The position numbers and the translations under genes are program-made. From positions 62,001 through 126,000 of the forward strand of contig NZ_VFPM01000006.1 of NCBI RefSeq assembly GCF_006716675.1: a stretch of DNA of 64,000 nucleotides, in the 5' to 3' direction. This DNA comes from Humibacillus xanthopallidus (GTDB taxonomy: Bacteria; Actinomycetota; Actinomycetes; Actinomycetales; Dermatophilaceae). How positions within the stretch are numbered: the first letter of the stretch is position 1; every line of letters starts with the position of its first letter. Shown piece after piece: positions 16,186-24,854 of this stretch. The notes below the pieces were generated by a model. That model saw only the letters and a program-made list of their open reading frames with translations, made no database searches and was not told the origin of the DNA.

Positions 16186-16896
16186 ATGGCGAACGACGAG
16201 TGGTCGCGACCGACGACGGAGCAGTTGACCCATGCGAAGAGCCAGGCGCTCCTGGCTCTGCAAACGGAGCGCTCCGGGTGGCGCCTTCGCCGCTACTACG
16301 ACACGGCGGGTGACTACGCCGGTGCCAGCTTCGCCACGATCGGCACGAACGACGCCAGCGTGATCGCGGCCGACGACCTCTTCGCGGTGACCCTGCTCAG
16401 CGTCAGCATCCCGGCAGGTGCAGCCCGCCTCCTCACGGAGCCGGGAGGGTCGAGCGACACGGTGAACGAGGCGCTGCGAGCGCTACCGACCGAGTCGCTT
16501 CGAGACGTCGAGGATGGCGGGCTGCGTGACATGGAGACGTTCTATCGACGCGTCAAGGCCGCCCTGGCGAAGGCCGGCGTCGAGAACTCCAACCCGTGGG
16601 TCACGGCCAGCAAGCTCTGTGCGCGCAAGCGCCCAGATCTCCTTCCGGTGCGTGACAACGTCGTATGCGCGCTGCTGGGCCTGCTGCCCAAGGGCAACTA
16701 CCAGGTGGACTGGCAGGTCTTCCGCCATCTCATGCGGGATCAGGAGGTGCTCGATGCCATCGAAGCCGCCGCTGAAACGGCCATGCAGGACGCGGACGGC
16801 ACGCTCGTGGTGATCGACAGGGAGCCGCTCCGGATCCTCGACGCAGCCCTGTGGTGCAGCGTGATCATGCCCGATCGTGTCGAGGCCACTGCCTGA
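16186..16896 (+). CDS. DUF6308-family protein
   Basis: A 236-residue soluble protein beginning at ATG 16186 behind GGGGAG. The text WVTASKLCARKRPDLLPVRD followed by LPKGNYQVDWQVFRHLM and LRILDAALWC is the pattern of the actinobacterial DUF6308 family, in which a conserved Lys/Arg-Pro-Asp-Leu-x-P-x-x-D core resembles other small proteins of unknown function. There is no signal peptide or membrane helix. It ends the forward-oriented accessory genes and is convergent with the zinc-ribbon gene. Confidence 0.75.
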   Translation: MANDEWSRPTTEQLTHAKSQALLALQTERSGWRLRRYYDTAGDYAGASFATIGTNDASVIAADDLFAVTLLSVSIPAGAARLLTEPGGSSDTVNEALRALPTESLRDVEDGGLRDMETFYRRVKAALAKAGVENSNPWVTASKLCARKRPDLLPVRDNVVCALLGLLPKGNYQVDWQVFRHLMRDQEVLDAIEAAAETAMQDADGTLVVIDREPLRILDAALWCSVIMPDRVEATA

Positions 16897-16950
16897 ACCA
16901 GGTCGTGTCCCGACGGGTCGCTCGGTGGACACGGCGCCGCCCCCTGCGGG

Positions 16951-17502
16951 TCACTCGCAGTTGATGCACACTCCGGAGAGCGGCATCTCCATGAAGCAGG
17001 TCGGGCAGATCGACCCGCGGCGTACCTCCGGCGTCGCCGCCCTGGGACTGCGCTCCCGAGACTCGCGCATGCGGGGAGTCAGGGTCGGCCGCGCATCGCC
17101 CGGGACGTCCGCTCCCCAGTGTCGGTAGCACTCGAGGCGCGAGGCGGCTGCGTGGGTTTCCCGCTCGAGCTGGTCGTGGATCGGCGGCTGGCCGGAGACG
17201 CGCAGCACTTCGTCGTAGCCGGCACCGACCTGTCCGTCGTCCTTGTGCACGACGAGTGACGTGAGCGGCGGCTCGCTGCGTACGTGGTTGACCTTGACGA
17301 TGTCGGCCAGCAGGCCACCGATCCAGTTGCGCATTGCGGACCGCGTGTAGAGCTTCGAGCGCCGCTGCACCTCCTCGGCCAGCTCGGAGTAGGTGATCAC
17401 CGCGTTGTAGCGCCCCGCAGTCTCCACCAGCACCTCGTACGCGTGCTTCGCCCAGTAGGGCTGAGCCACCTTGGGCGTCACATACCTCTCGCTGTCCGAC
17501 AC
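16951..17502 (-). CDS. Uncharacterised protein with C-terminal zinc ribbon
   Basis: A 183-residue protein from GTG 17502 (GGAAGGG upstream). The N-terminal part reads YWAKHAYEVLVETAGRYN then ITYSELAEEVQRRS, which looks like a winged-helix-type DNA-binding module; a small conserved domain with RNWIGGLLADIV follows. The last 20 residues hold two CxxC pairs (CPTC and CINC), a zinc ribbon. Similar proteins are found beside restriction or nuclease genes in actinomycetes, but I do not know a function. It closes the accessory stretch. Confidence 0.7.
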   Translation of the reverse strand: MSDSERYVTPKVAQPYWAKHAYEVLVETAGRYNAVITYSELAEEVQRRSKLYTRSAMRNWIGGLLADIVKVNHVRSEPPLTSLVVHKDDGQVGAGYDEVLRVSGQPPIHDQLERETHAAASRLECYRHWGADVPGDARPTLTPRMRESRERSPRAATPEVRRGSICPTCFMEMPLSGVCINCE

Positions 17503-17717
17503 AGTCAGTCATTCCCTTCCACGCGTCATCGACAGTGGACAGTCTCCACCGGCGGCGAACTTGCCACCGAGGCGGTGCCCTGCGGCTCGGCAGAACCCGC
17601 GCGGTGAGCCGAGCGTTCGCGCCGCGAGCGCGGACGGTGTCGCGACGCACGGGGCGGGCGGTCTCGCCAATGACTGATCGACCGCGGCTCGCTGGTGGTG
17701 TTGGACATGCCGGGGAC

Positions 17718-17762
17718 GTTCCTCGCACCCTGCTCCAACTGACGGAGCAGGGTGCGAGGAAC
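17718..17762. terminator. Strong 19-bp hairpin
   Basis: Arms 17718-17736 and 17744-17762 are perfectly complementary over 19 bp with the 7-base loop AACTGAC. The hairpin lies 33 bases past the end of the ECF-ABC operon (which ends at 17795 on the reverse strand) and upstream of the zinc-ribbon gene start. It has no U-tract, so it is either a GC-type terminator or a repeat element. The rest of 17503-17794 holds nothing else I can name. Confidence 0.6.
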
Positions 17763-17794
17763 CGCCCGAGACGTCTCGTCGCCAGGGACCTTCG

Positions 17795-18397
17795 TCAGTC
17801 GAGTGGGTCGCGGGTCGCCACCCACAGCACCGCAAGACTGACCAGGGCAACGGTTCCCCACAGCGTCAGCGAACCAGCCCAGCGCTGACCGGTCGCAGAC
17901 GGGAAGAGCTCCACCCACCGCTCGAGCGGGCGGGCGACGGCCAGCACCAGCACGATCGCAAGGAGCCCCCCTGCCACAGCATCACCTGGCTCGGCCGCCC
18001 GCCGCCGCGCCGCCGCCGAGACGGCGAGAGCCCCGAGTACGAGCCCGGCCAGCTGTGTGACGACGCCGAACCGAGCACTGTCGCCGGTGCGCCCCGCCGC
18101 CAGGACCATTGCGAGGGCGCCCAGCCCGACGATCGCAGCAGCGACGAGGAGCCGAGCCAGGCTCCGGGCGCGCAGCGTGGTCGGCGTCGCCGCCACGGCC
18201 TCGCTCGCTGCCTCGTCCAGCACGTATGCCGTCCCCGCCGCCAGCAGCGGAACGCCCACTGCCGCAATGGTGCCCGCGACGGACGCGGTCGGCCAGGCCG
18301 AGACCACCAGCAGGAGCGCGAGCCCGCTCGTGGTGAGCAGCGCGACGGGCCGCCACGGCACTCCCGTGACGGGCCCGAGCGCGGGGGGAAGAATCAC
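17795..18397 (-). CDS. Multi-pass membrane protein of the ECF-ABC operon
   Basis: A 200-residue hydrophobic protein with about six membrane segments (LLTTSGLALLLVVSAW, TIAAVGVPLLAAGTAYVL, LLVAAAIVGLGALAMVLAAG, QLAGLVLGALAVSA, GGLLAIVLVLAVA, TLWGTVALVSLAVLWVA). GTG 18397 overlaps the upstream TGA by four bases. No family is recognised. As the last gene of the operon it probably forms part of, or is affected by, the ABC transporter membrane complex. Confidence 0.75.
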   Translation of the reverse strand: MILPPALGPVTGVPWRPVALLTTSGLALLLVVSAWPTASVAGTIAAVGVPLLAAGTAYVLDEAASEAVAATPTTLRARSLARLLVAAAIVGLGALAMVLAAGRTGDSARFGVVTQLAGLVLGALAVSAAARRRAAEPGDAVAGGLLAIVLVLAVARPLERWVELFPSATGQRWAGSLTLWGTVALVSLAVLWVATRDPLD

Positions 18398-19341
18398 TTC
18401 GTCGTGACGACGGCAGGGCCGTCCGGGTAGGAGCGGACGGGTTCGCTGAGGCCACCACTCGCCGCGAGGACGTAGGTCACCAGCGACACGGCGACGAGCA
18501 CGCCACCAGCCCTGACGAGACGGCGCCGGGTCTGGCCTTCGGACCGCCACAGCAAGGCGGCAAGCCCGGCAAGGGCGCACAGGGTCAACAGCCAGACGAA
18601 ATACCACCACGGCGATCCCGTGAGGCTGAGCACGCTGTCGGTGTTCTCCGACACTGTGGTGAAGCCGCTCAGCGGGGCGAAGAGCCGCACCCAGCGGTGC
18701 CAGGCGGGTGGCGAAGCCTCGTCGCCGCTGAACGCACTCATCACCGTCAGGGTCCAGACCGCGACGAGGATGACGAGCACAGCTGACGCACCGCGGAAGC
18801 GCCACCACCGCCCCGCGGCGATCCCGAGCAACGTTGCACCGGCGGCCGCGACGACCGAGTTGCCGACGATGACCGTGGCGATCTCGCTGTGGGAGAACAC
18901 GCCATACATCCAGTCGGGTGCGTCCAGTGCCGCCGGGGTGAAGCCGTAGTAGAAGACGAGCCACCACGACGCCACGAGGCAGGGGATCAGCGTGATGACG
19001 CATAGCGCCGCGGTCCGGGCGGTTGTCGAGGTGGGCGCTGCCTCGACGAGCTCGTCGGCGCGGTCGAACGAGCGGGTGATCCGGTAGGCGGCCAGCATCG
19101 CGCCGAGTCCCACGGTCAGGGCGACGACGGGAAGCCCCAAGGCGTTGCCCGTGACCTGGTCGGGCTCCTCGCTGAGAGCCATGGCCGTCGACACGATGCC
19201 GAAGGCAGTGCCCCCGACGAAGGCGGGGTGGCGTGCGAGGCGCCCAGCCTCGAGGCGGGCGAGAGCAGGCAAGGCGCCGCGTGGGACAGTCGACGTGGCC
19301 ACGGTCGGCGCGGTCAGGGCGTCGTGCGGTGTGCTCGTCAT
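18394..19341 (-). CDS. ABC-2-like transporter permease
   Basis: A 315-residue inner-membrane protein. The N-terminal cytoplasmic tail leads to RLEAGRLARHPAFVGG, typical of ABC-2 export permeases, then around six membrane helices separated by short loops (ALCVITLIPCLVASWWLVFYYG is one). It overlaps the ATPase gene at its 5' end (ATGA) and the small membrane-protein gene at its 3' end (GTGA), so all are co-translated. The exported substrate is unknown; drug or peptide efflux is the usual role. Confidence 0.82.
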   Translation of the reverse strand: MTSTPHDALTAPTVATSTVPRGALPALARLEAGRLARHPAFVGGTAFGIVSTAMALSEEPDQVTGNALGLPVVALTVGLGAMLAAYRITRSFDRADELVEAAPTSTTARTAALCVITLIPCLVASWWLVFYYGFTPAALDAPDWMYGVFSHSEIATVIVGNSVVAAAGATLLGIAAGRWWRFRGASAVLVILVAVWTLTVMSAFSGDEASPPAWHRWVRLFAPLSGFTTVSENTDSVLSLTGSPWWYFVWLLTLCALAGLAALLWRSEGQTRRRLVRAGGVLVAVSLVTYVLAASGGLSEPVRSYPDGPAVVTTK

Positions 19342-20294
19342 GACGACACCTCCGTCGAGATCGTGGGGTCGTCGGAGGAGCGACCGGTCGCGCCACGGAG
19401 CAGCAGGTAGGCGTCCTCAAGGCTGGGCTCCACGAGCTCCGCGCCACGCGGCACCTGCTCGCCGACGTTGCGATAGCGACCCGACGCCGTGCGCCAGGAG
19501 GCCTGCGCCGCCGCATCGGGCTCGGCGGCCATCCACACGCGGCCGGCCGCCAGCGACACGAGCTCGGGCACGGTGCCGTCGAAGTGGACGCGCCCGGCGT
19601 CGAGCACGATGACGCGACTGCAGAGCGCTGCGACGTCCTCGGTCTGGTGGGTGGAGATGACCATCGTCGAGGTCGCGGCGATGTCGGCGAGCACCCCGCG
19701 CAGCGAGGCCCGCTGCTCCGGGTCGAGACCGGTCGTGGGCTCGTCGAGGACGAGCAGCTCCGGCGTGCCGAGGAGCGACTGCGCGAGAGCGACCCGACGG
19801 CGCTGGCCCCCGGAAAGCCGGCTGATCCGCTTCGTCGAGACGTCACCGAGGCCGACAAGATCGAGCACGCGGCGCACCTCATTCGTGCGAGCACTCCGAT
19901 CTGCCCACTCCTTGAGGACGGCCATGTAGTTGACGAACGCCATGGCGGAGAAGCCACGGGGGAAGCCGAGCTCCTGCGGTTGGTAGCCGAGCCGCCGCCT
20001 CACCTCGGTGCGCGCGGCAGGGTCGCCCGGGTCGCGTCCCAGCAGGCGCACCTCGCCGTCATCGGGACGTAGCACGGTGGCGATGACACGCAGCATCGTC
20101 GTCTTGCCGGCGCCGTTCGGCCCGAGAAGCCCGGTGATGCCCGGGCCGAGGTCGAGGTCGACCCCGTCGAGGGCGGCGAGGGAGCGATAGCGCTTCGTGA
20201 CGCCACGGAGCGTGACCGTGGTCGAGCTGCCCGGGCCGTGTGGACGACTCGAGGGGGTTGACCTGCTCGAGCCGGGTGATGAGGTCGAGGTCAT
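19338..20294 (-). CDS. ABC transporter ATP-binding protein
   Basis: A 318-residue ATPase. The Walker A motif is GLLGPNGAGKTT (about residues 57-68), the signature is RLSGGQRRRV, Walker B is LLVLDEPTTGLD and the switch His is in ISTHQTED. The C-terminal extension of about 80 residues is as in DrrA/CcmA-like exporters. ATG 20294 overlaps the stop of the zinc-finger protein gene and is preferred over longer in-frame readings into that gene. It energises the two or three membrane proteins of the operon. Confidence 0.95.
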   Translation of the reverse strand: MTSTSSPGSSRSTPSSRPHGPGSSTTVTLRGVTKRYRSLAALDGVDLDLGPGITGLLGPNGAGKTTMLRVIATVLRPDDGEVRLLGRDPGDPAARTEVRRRLGYQPQELGFPRGFSAMAFVNYMAVLKEWADRSARTNEVRRVLDLVGLGDVSTKRISRLSGGQRRRVALAQSLLGTPELLVLDEPTTGLDPEQRASLRGVLADIAATSTMVISTHQTEDVAALCSRVIVLDAGRVHFDGTVPELVSLAAGRVWMAAEPDAAAQASWRTASGRYRNVGEQVPRGAELVEPSLEDAYLLLRGATGRSSDDPTISTEVSS

Positions 20295-21175
20295 GACGAG
20301 ATCCTTCCGATGGTGCCGAGACGTCGCGCCCGGAGGACGAGCACTGGAGGCCCGATGAGAAGTAGGAGGAGATAGAGGACGACGTAGCGCGGTGCGAAAA
20401 CCGCCCAGATGCTGTCGAGCCTGCTGGCCGCAGCGGTGCTGATGACCCAGAGGAGGGTGATCGCCGTCGCCGGACGCCACGGACCGAACCACGTCGAGAG
20501 CCCGAGCACCGCGGCGGTGAAACCCAATGCCGGCAGCAGCCAGACCCAGGCGGCCGCCTCGCGGAAGAAGAGCTGGCCGACGAGCACGACCGGCAGCGCG
20601 GCGAGCAGCACTGCCCCCGTGCGGAGCAGGACCAGCCGTGCGAGGGGATAGGGCGTCGCACTCTCCTGCTCGAGCGCTGCCCCCGCCTCGGGCCCGAAGG
20701 CCGTCGCGACCGCGAGCACCGGCACGAGCGGCGCGACGGTGAGGAACATCGTGACGGTGCCGGTCCGAGCCGCCACCGCACCCCCCACCGCGAAGGCGAC
20801 CGCGAGCGAGACTGCGCAGATCCATGAGCCACGGAGCGCGGGAGCAACGGCGACGAGCATCGCGTCGCCCTGAGGCAGGCCGAGACGACCCAGGATTCGC
20901 TCGAGTCGCGACACCCGCGGCAGCTCGATCTCGTCGCGCACGGATGCCCAGACGGCGTCGAGGTCAGGAAGTGAGCCCACGTGGGAGGCCGGCGGATCAG
21001 GCTCGCTCGACGCGGCGGCATACGGCAGCGGAGCGGCGTCGAGCACGCTCGCAACGGCGCCCTGGCATTCGGCGCACGCGACGACGTGCTGCTCGACCGA
21101 GAGCGACACGAGACCGTCCGCCTCACCGAGCACCCACGCGCGGAGGTCGCGGGGGAGGACGTGGTGCGTGCTCAT
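20291..21175 (-). CDS. Zinc-finger anti-sigma-like N-terminus fused to six membrane helices
   Basis: A 294-residue protein. The first 80 residues hold a ZAS-type HxxxCxxC motif (HVVACAEC at about 29-36), as in RsrA/RsiW-class anti-sigma factors. From about residue 105 there are six predicted membrane helices rather than the usual one (SWICAVSLAVAFAVGG, FLTVAPLVPVLAVATAFG, GAVLLAALPVVLVGQLF, WLLPALGFTAAVLGLS, ITLLWVISTAAASR, YVVLYLLLLLIGPPVLV). It overlaps both its neighbours by four bases. It probably holds the ECF sigma factor inactive and may itself form part of the transporter, linking transport state to sigma release. This coupling is an inference. Confidence 0.85.
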   Translation of the reverse strand: MSTHHVLPRDLRAWVLGEADGLVSLSVEQHVVACAECQGAVASVLDAAPLPYAAASSEPDPPASHVGSLPDLDAVWASVRDEIELPRVSRLERILGRLGLPQGDAMLVAVAPALRGSWICAVSLAVAFAVGGAVAARTGTVTMFLTVAPLVPVLAVATAFGPEAGAALEQESATPYPLARLVLLRTGAVLLAALPVVLVGQLFFREAAAWVWLLPALGFTAAVLGLSTWFGPWRPATAITLLWVISTAAASRLDSIWAVFAPRYVVLYLLLLLIGPPVLVLRARRLGTIGRISS

Positions 21176-21726
21176 GAGCGGTGTCCTTCCATGAGACTGG
21201 CGCGCAGATGCGCCTTGGCGCGGTGCACGCGCGTCTTGACCGTGCCCTGCGGGATGTCGAGCAGCCGTGCGGTCTCTCGGGTCGTGAGCCCGTCGAGGAC
21301 CGTGGCCTGGATGACGGCTCGCATCTCCGGGGAGAGGTTCGCCATCGCTCGGCCGAGGTCGCCGTACTCCACCCCCTGGAGCAGCTCGTCCTCGACGGTC
21401 GGCGAGGTGGCCCCCGAGACCGCCGGGTCGCGCAGCAGCACGACGTCACGACGGGAGCGCAGGCGACTCACGAGACGACGGATCGCGATGCCCCACAGCC
21501 ACGCGCCCACCTCCCCCCGCCCCCGGTAGCGCTGGGCGCCCTGCCACGCCGCAACGAACGTGTCCTGGAGGACGTCCTCGACGACCTCACGGTCGTTGCA
21601 CCGGCGTGCGAGTCGCACCGACAGCCACGGCGCGTGCCGGTCGTAGAGCTGCCGGAGGGCGCCCAGGTCACCATCGGCCAGAGCCTCGAGGAGGGCCTGG
21701 TCGTCGGGGACGACGAGCGGTGCCAT
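21172..21726 (-). CDS. ECF RNA polymerase sigma factor
   Basis: A 184-residue group IV sigma factor with region 2 (DVLQDTFVAAWQGAQRYRG) and region 4 (LSPEMRAVIQATVLDGLTTRETARLLDIPQGTVKTRVHRAKAHLR). There is no SnoaL-like or other C-terminal extension. It is the first gene of the five-gene overlapping operon, ATG 21726. The next gene is its presumed antagonist, so the operon is probably autoregulated by this sigma factor. The signal is unknown, but the ABC exporter suggests cell-envelope or antibiotic stress. Confidence 0.95.
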   Translation of the reverse strand: MAPLVVPDDQALLEALADGDLGALRQLYDRHAPWLSVRLARRCNDREVVEDVLQDTFVAAWQGAQRYRGRGEVGAWLWGIAIRRLVSRLRSRRDVVLLRDPAVSGATSPTVEDELLQGVEYGDLGRAMANLSPEMRAVIQATVLDGLTTRETARLLDIPQGTVKTRVHRAKAHLRASLMEGHRS

Positions 21727-21889
21727 ATCTCCACTGTCGCGCGGTGGTGCCCGAACGGTTCCCTGATCTCCGGTATGCCGCCTGGCTCAGGCAGTGGGGC
21801 AACGCCTCCTCGCGTCGGGGCCGGGGACAACACCGCGGCCCGGACGGCACCCATCGCGACCGGTATCAGGCCGGTGCTGCCGCTGGGCC

Positions 21890-22501
21890 TCAGGCGGTGG
21901 CGGCGTTGGCCTCGAGCAGCCACTCGATCATCTGATCGGTGGTGGTGACCTGTGCAAAGAGCGCTCCGACCGTGGCGAGCGATGCGCGCTGGACCGCCTC
22001 GACACTGAGGCCCGGAACTCCGCCGGTGGTCGTCGCATCGCTGATGAAGAAGGCCCGGACGTCGCGGACCATCGCCTCGCGAGCAGTGGTCTCGCAGCAG
22101 ACGTTGGTCTCGATGCCGGTGATGATGATCGTGTCGGCCCCGAGCTGCTCGAGCCGCTCCAACAGGTCGGTGTCGTGGAAAGCCCCGAAGTGCGGCTTCT
22201 CGAGGCGCTGGTCCTTGCGCTCGATGATGAGGGACTCGTGGAAGGCCGCCGTCTGCGAGGTGCGTTCGAGCATCCCGTCACGCACGGACGGGAAGAGCTC
22301 GCCGAGCAGGCCGGTGTCCGCCCCCGCCGGGTGGGCATGTCGCACGTGGATCACCGGCATGCCGAGCGAGCGGCACGCAGCTGCAAGGCGGTTGATTCGC
22401 CCCACGACCTCGAGCGAGTTCGCCGCCATCTCGACGAAGACGTTCTGGATGTCGACGTTGATCAGAGCCATCCGATGCGGCGCGACCTCGAACTGCATCA
22501 T
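21890..22501 (-). CDS. Isochorismatase-family cysteine hydrolase
   Basis: A 203-residue hydrolase. The catalytic triad of the family is visible: Asp in LINVDIQNVF, Lys in KDQRLEKPHFGAF and Cys in GIETNVCCETT. ATG 22501 is preferred because GAGGAGG lies seven bases upstream; a TTG six bases further upstream would be too close to that site. Family members cleave isochorismate, nicotinamide or N-carbamoyl amides, and sequence alone does not settle which. It is a single gene, convergent with nothing obvious. Confidence 0.9.
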   Translation of the reverse strand: MMQFEVAPHRMALINVDIQNVFVEMAANSLEVVGRINRLAAACRSLGMPVIHVRHAHPAGADTGLLGELFPSVRDGMLERTSQTAAFHESLIIERKDQRLEKPHFGAFHDTDLLERLEQLGADTIIITGIETNVCCETTAREAMVRDVRAFFISDATTTGGVPGLSVEAVQRASLATVGALFAQVTTTDQMIEWLLEANAATA

Positions 22502-22712
22502 GGGCAAGCCTCCTCAGCGGCCCGTGCGAGCCGAGCGCCGGAGAGAGAGGCGCACGCCGAGGGAGTCCGTCGCCGTTGCGGGCAGCACGAGAGAGTGGTC
22601 GTGCGGCCACGCTACTCGGGACGGCGCTGTCGCACGGCTGGATGCGGACGGCATACGGAAGGGGCGGGGTCGGCGTGACACCGACCCAGCCCCTTCGCGC
22701 GCAGTATGTCTC

Positions 22713-24047
22713 TCAGCAGCCCGTGGCAGGCGCCCGGAAGCCGGGGAACGGGTTGAGGTCGCCCATGAGGGTGTAGCGACCGCCGACACCCGACTGGTTC
22801 ACCTCGGAGCCTGTCGCGTTGGACGGCAGCCGCAGGAACCACGGCAGGAGCGCCTCGTCCTCCGGGTGGTAGTAGCCGTCGGCGCTCTGCGTGCCGTCGG
22901 GGTTGGGGCCCTGGCGGTAGGCGTTCGCGCCCATCGCGAAGCCGATCGAGACGACGGGGTCACCGGTCTCGAGCACGCCGGTGCAGCCGTACTGCGGGGC
23001 GGTCGGCGTGACCCACGGGTTCACCGTGTTGTTGACGAACGGGTCGTCCGCCCACTCGGCGATCTCGTGGCTGATCGCGTGGATGTCCTGCAGCGCCCAG
23101 TTGGTGCCGCCGTCGGGCCGCGAGTAGAAGCCGGGGCGCACGTAGGACGCCCACGCGAAGGTCTGCACCGGGGCGTCGCCCTGTGTCTTGCCCGTGCCGA
23201 GCCGGTCACCGGCGGCCTTCGTGCCGTGGTAGCCGATGATGCAGCAGTCAGCGATCGACTTGCCGGTGTGCAGGAAGATGTTGTCGGTCAGGTAGAGCGG
23301 CAGGTGCGTCGGGTCGGCGCTCGTCTCGAGATTGTTGATCTGCGATGACCACCAGCCCACGTCGATGCTCGCGCCGTGCACTCCGCGACCGCTCTGGATC
23401 AGGCCGCCCTGATTGCTCGGCACCGTGATCGTCACGGGCGCAAGGACATTCGCGTGCAGACGCAGGTGGTAGCTGCTCCCACCGGTCTTGGCGAACTGCG
23501 CACGCATCGTCGCGTCCTGCAGCTGGAGGGGCACCCCGGCGTCCGCCTGTGACAGCGCGCCGCCCGGTCCACGCTTGAACGCGGCGTCCGTCGCCGCCGG
23601 CGTCGTGCCGTAGTCGTTGTCCGCGAACTGCGGCGAGGCGAGCGTCGGCGCGACGACGTCAGAGCCGTCGAAGGTCTCCCCGCCGATGACGACCTTGATC
23701 GGGGTGATGTCGACCTCCACGGTGACGTCGCACGCAACGCCGCTGCACGTGTGAGGGTTCGCGCCGACCATGTTGTAGCCGTACGTCACCCCGTTCGACG
23801 GATCCTTCGTCTGGCCGTACCAGTGCGGGATCGTCTTCGTCGTGGGCAGGACCTTCGCCCCGCCCATCGTGATCGACTGGGCCTTGAGGTCCTCGTCGTG
23901 GATGAGCTGCGGCTCCGTGGCCGTCGTCGCACTGGTGCCGCTGGTGGGGCTCGTGCTGCTCGTCGTGCTGGCTGTCGCGGTGGTTCCCGCCGCCAGCACC
24001 AAGGCGCCGGCGGCGATGACCGCCGTCGTCAACGAACGAATCGTCAT
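22713..24047 (-). CDS. Secreted protein with HExxE motif, possible metallohydrolase
   Basis: A 444-residue protein with a classical signal peptide (SLTTAVIAAGALVLAAGTTATA) and a Thr/Ser-rich spacer. The mature part is rich in aromatic residues and contains HAISHEIAEWADDPFVNN near residue 308, an HExxE pattern with a nearby Asp, recalling zinc sites in gluzincin-like or fungal secreted proteins. Cysteines occur in pairs (CSGVAC, DCC) consistent with disulfides outside the cell. No full family is recognised. An 11-bp inverted repeat lies just upstream (24077-24087 with 24136-24146). It could be a protease, or a metal-dependent surface protein of another kind. Confidence 0.7.
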   Translation of the reverse strand: MTIRSLTTAVIAAGALVLAAGTTATASTTSSTSPTSGTSATTATEPQLIHDEDLKAQSITMGGAKVLPTTKTIPHWYGQTKDPSNGVTYGYNMVGANPHTCSGVACDVTVEVDITPIKVVIGGETFDGSDVVAPTLASPQFADNDYGTTPAATDAAFKRGPGGALSQADAGVPLQLQDATMRAQFAKTGGSSYHLRLHANVLAPVTITVPSNQGGLIQSGRGVHGASIDVGWWSSQINNLETSADPTHLPLYLTDNIFLHTGKSIADCCIIGYHGTKAAGDRLGTGKTQGDAPVQTFAWASYVRPGFYSRPDGGTNWALQDIHAISHEIAEWADDPFVNNTVNPWVTPTAPQYGCTGVLETGDPVVSIGFAMGANAYRQGPNPDGTQSADGYYHPEDEALLPWFLRLPSNATGSEVNQSGVGGRYTLMGDLNPFPGFRAPATGC

Positions 24048-24254
24048 GTGATTGTGGCTCCGTCCATGGGTTGTGGAACTGACCCCCGATGGATCGGAAT
24101 GTAACCTCGCGAATCCGCGCTTCGGACGCTGGGCGGGGGGTCAGTTTCGGCCGAATTCCTCTGCTACGCACGGCATTCAGCGAACTCACATGGTCCTGGC
24201 ATCTCCGTCCCAGCCACCCGGGGCGCCGCCCGCCACCCTCCGACACAATGAGCC

Positions 24255-24779
24255 ATGGCCCTCGCGCTCTGCCTCCTCTTCGACGCACCGACCGACCGCC
24301 GCGTGCGCGAGCTGTGGGAGCGGCTCGAAGCACACGGCATACGGACGCTGCTCACCCACACCCACGGGCGTCACCATCCCCACCTGTCGTATGCCGTCCT
24401 GCGGGCCTGGGATGCCGAGGCCGTGGGTGCCGCCGTGGCGGGCTTGCCGGACGGTGGGGCGGTCGAGGTCTCGGTGCAGGGCTCGCTCGTCTTCCCCCGC
24501 GGACGGGTCTCGTTCGCCTGCTCCGTCAGCTCAGACCTCGCCGCACGGCAGGAGCGGGCGGTCGCGGCCCTCACGTCGACGGGCGCCGACCTGCACTGGC
24601 ACTACGCGACGGGGCGGTGGGTCCCGCACGTGTCCGTCTCCACGGGGGCTAGTGCCGACCAGCTGCCCGTGATCACCTCGGCGGTCTCGGACGTGCTGCC
24701 CCTGACCCTCCACTGCGACCGCGCAGCGCTGATCGACAGCTCGACCGGCGAGGTGTGGCCACTCGACGGCGTGCCATGA
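24255..24779 (+). CDS. 2H phosphoesterase / 2'-5' RNA ligase-family protein
   Basis: A 174-residue protein. The two His motifs of the superfamily are visible as HPHLSYAVL (about residue 42) and VPHVSVSTG (about residue 124). This spacing fits the two-lobed 2H fold, which acts on 2',3'-cyclic or 2'-5' phosphodiester bonds. Short hydrophobic strands (VEVSVQGSLVF) between them fit as well. ATG 24255 begins MALALCLLFDAP. The substrate in actinobacteria is not established. Confidence 0.85.
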   Translation: MALALCLLFDAPTDRRVRELWERLEAHGIRTLLTHTHGRHHPHLSYAVLRAWDAEAVGAAVAGLPDGGAVEVSVQGSLVFPRGRVSFACSVSSDLAARQERAVAALTSTGADLHWHYATGRWVPHVSVSTGASADQLPVITSAVSDVLPLTLHCDRAALIDSSTGEVWPLDGVP

Positions 24780-24854
24780 CGGCGTGCCATGACCGCGTGA
24801 GGTCAGTGCTGCGAGCCTCTGGAGTGAGTCACGCGTTGACTCAACGCAGAGGCG

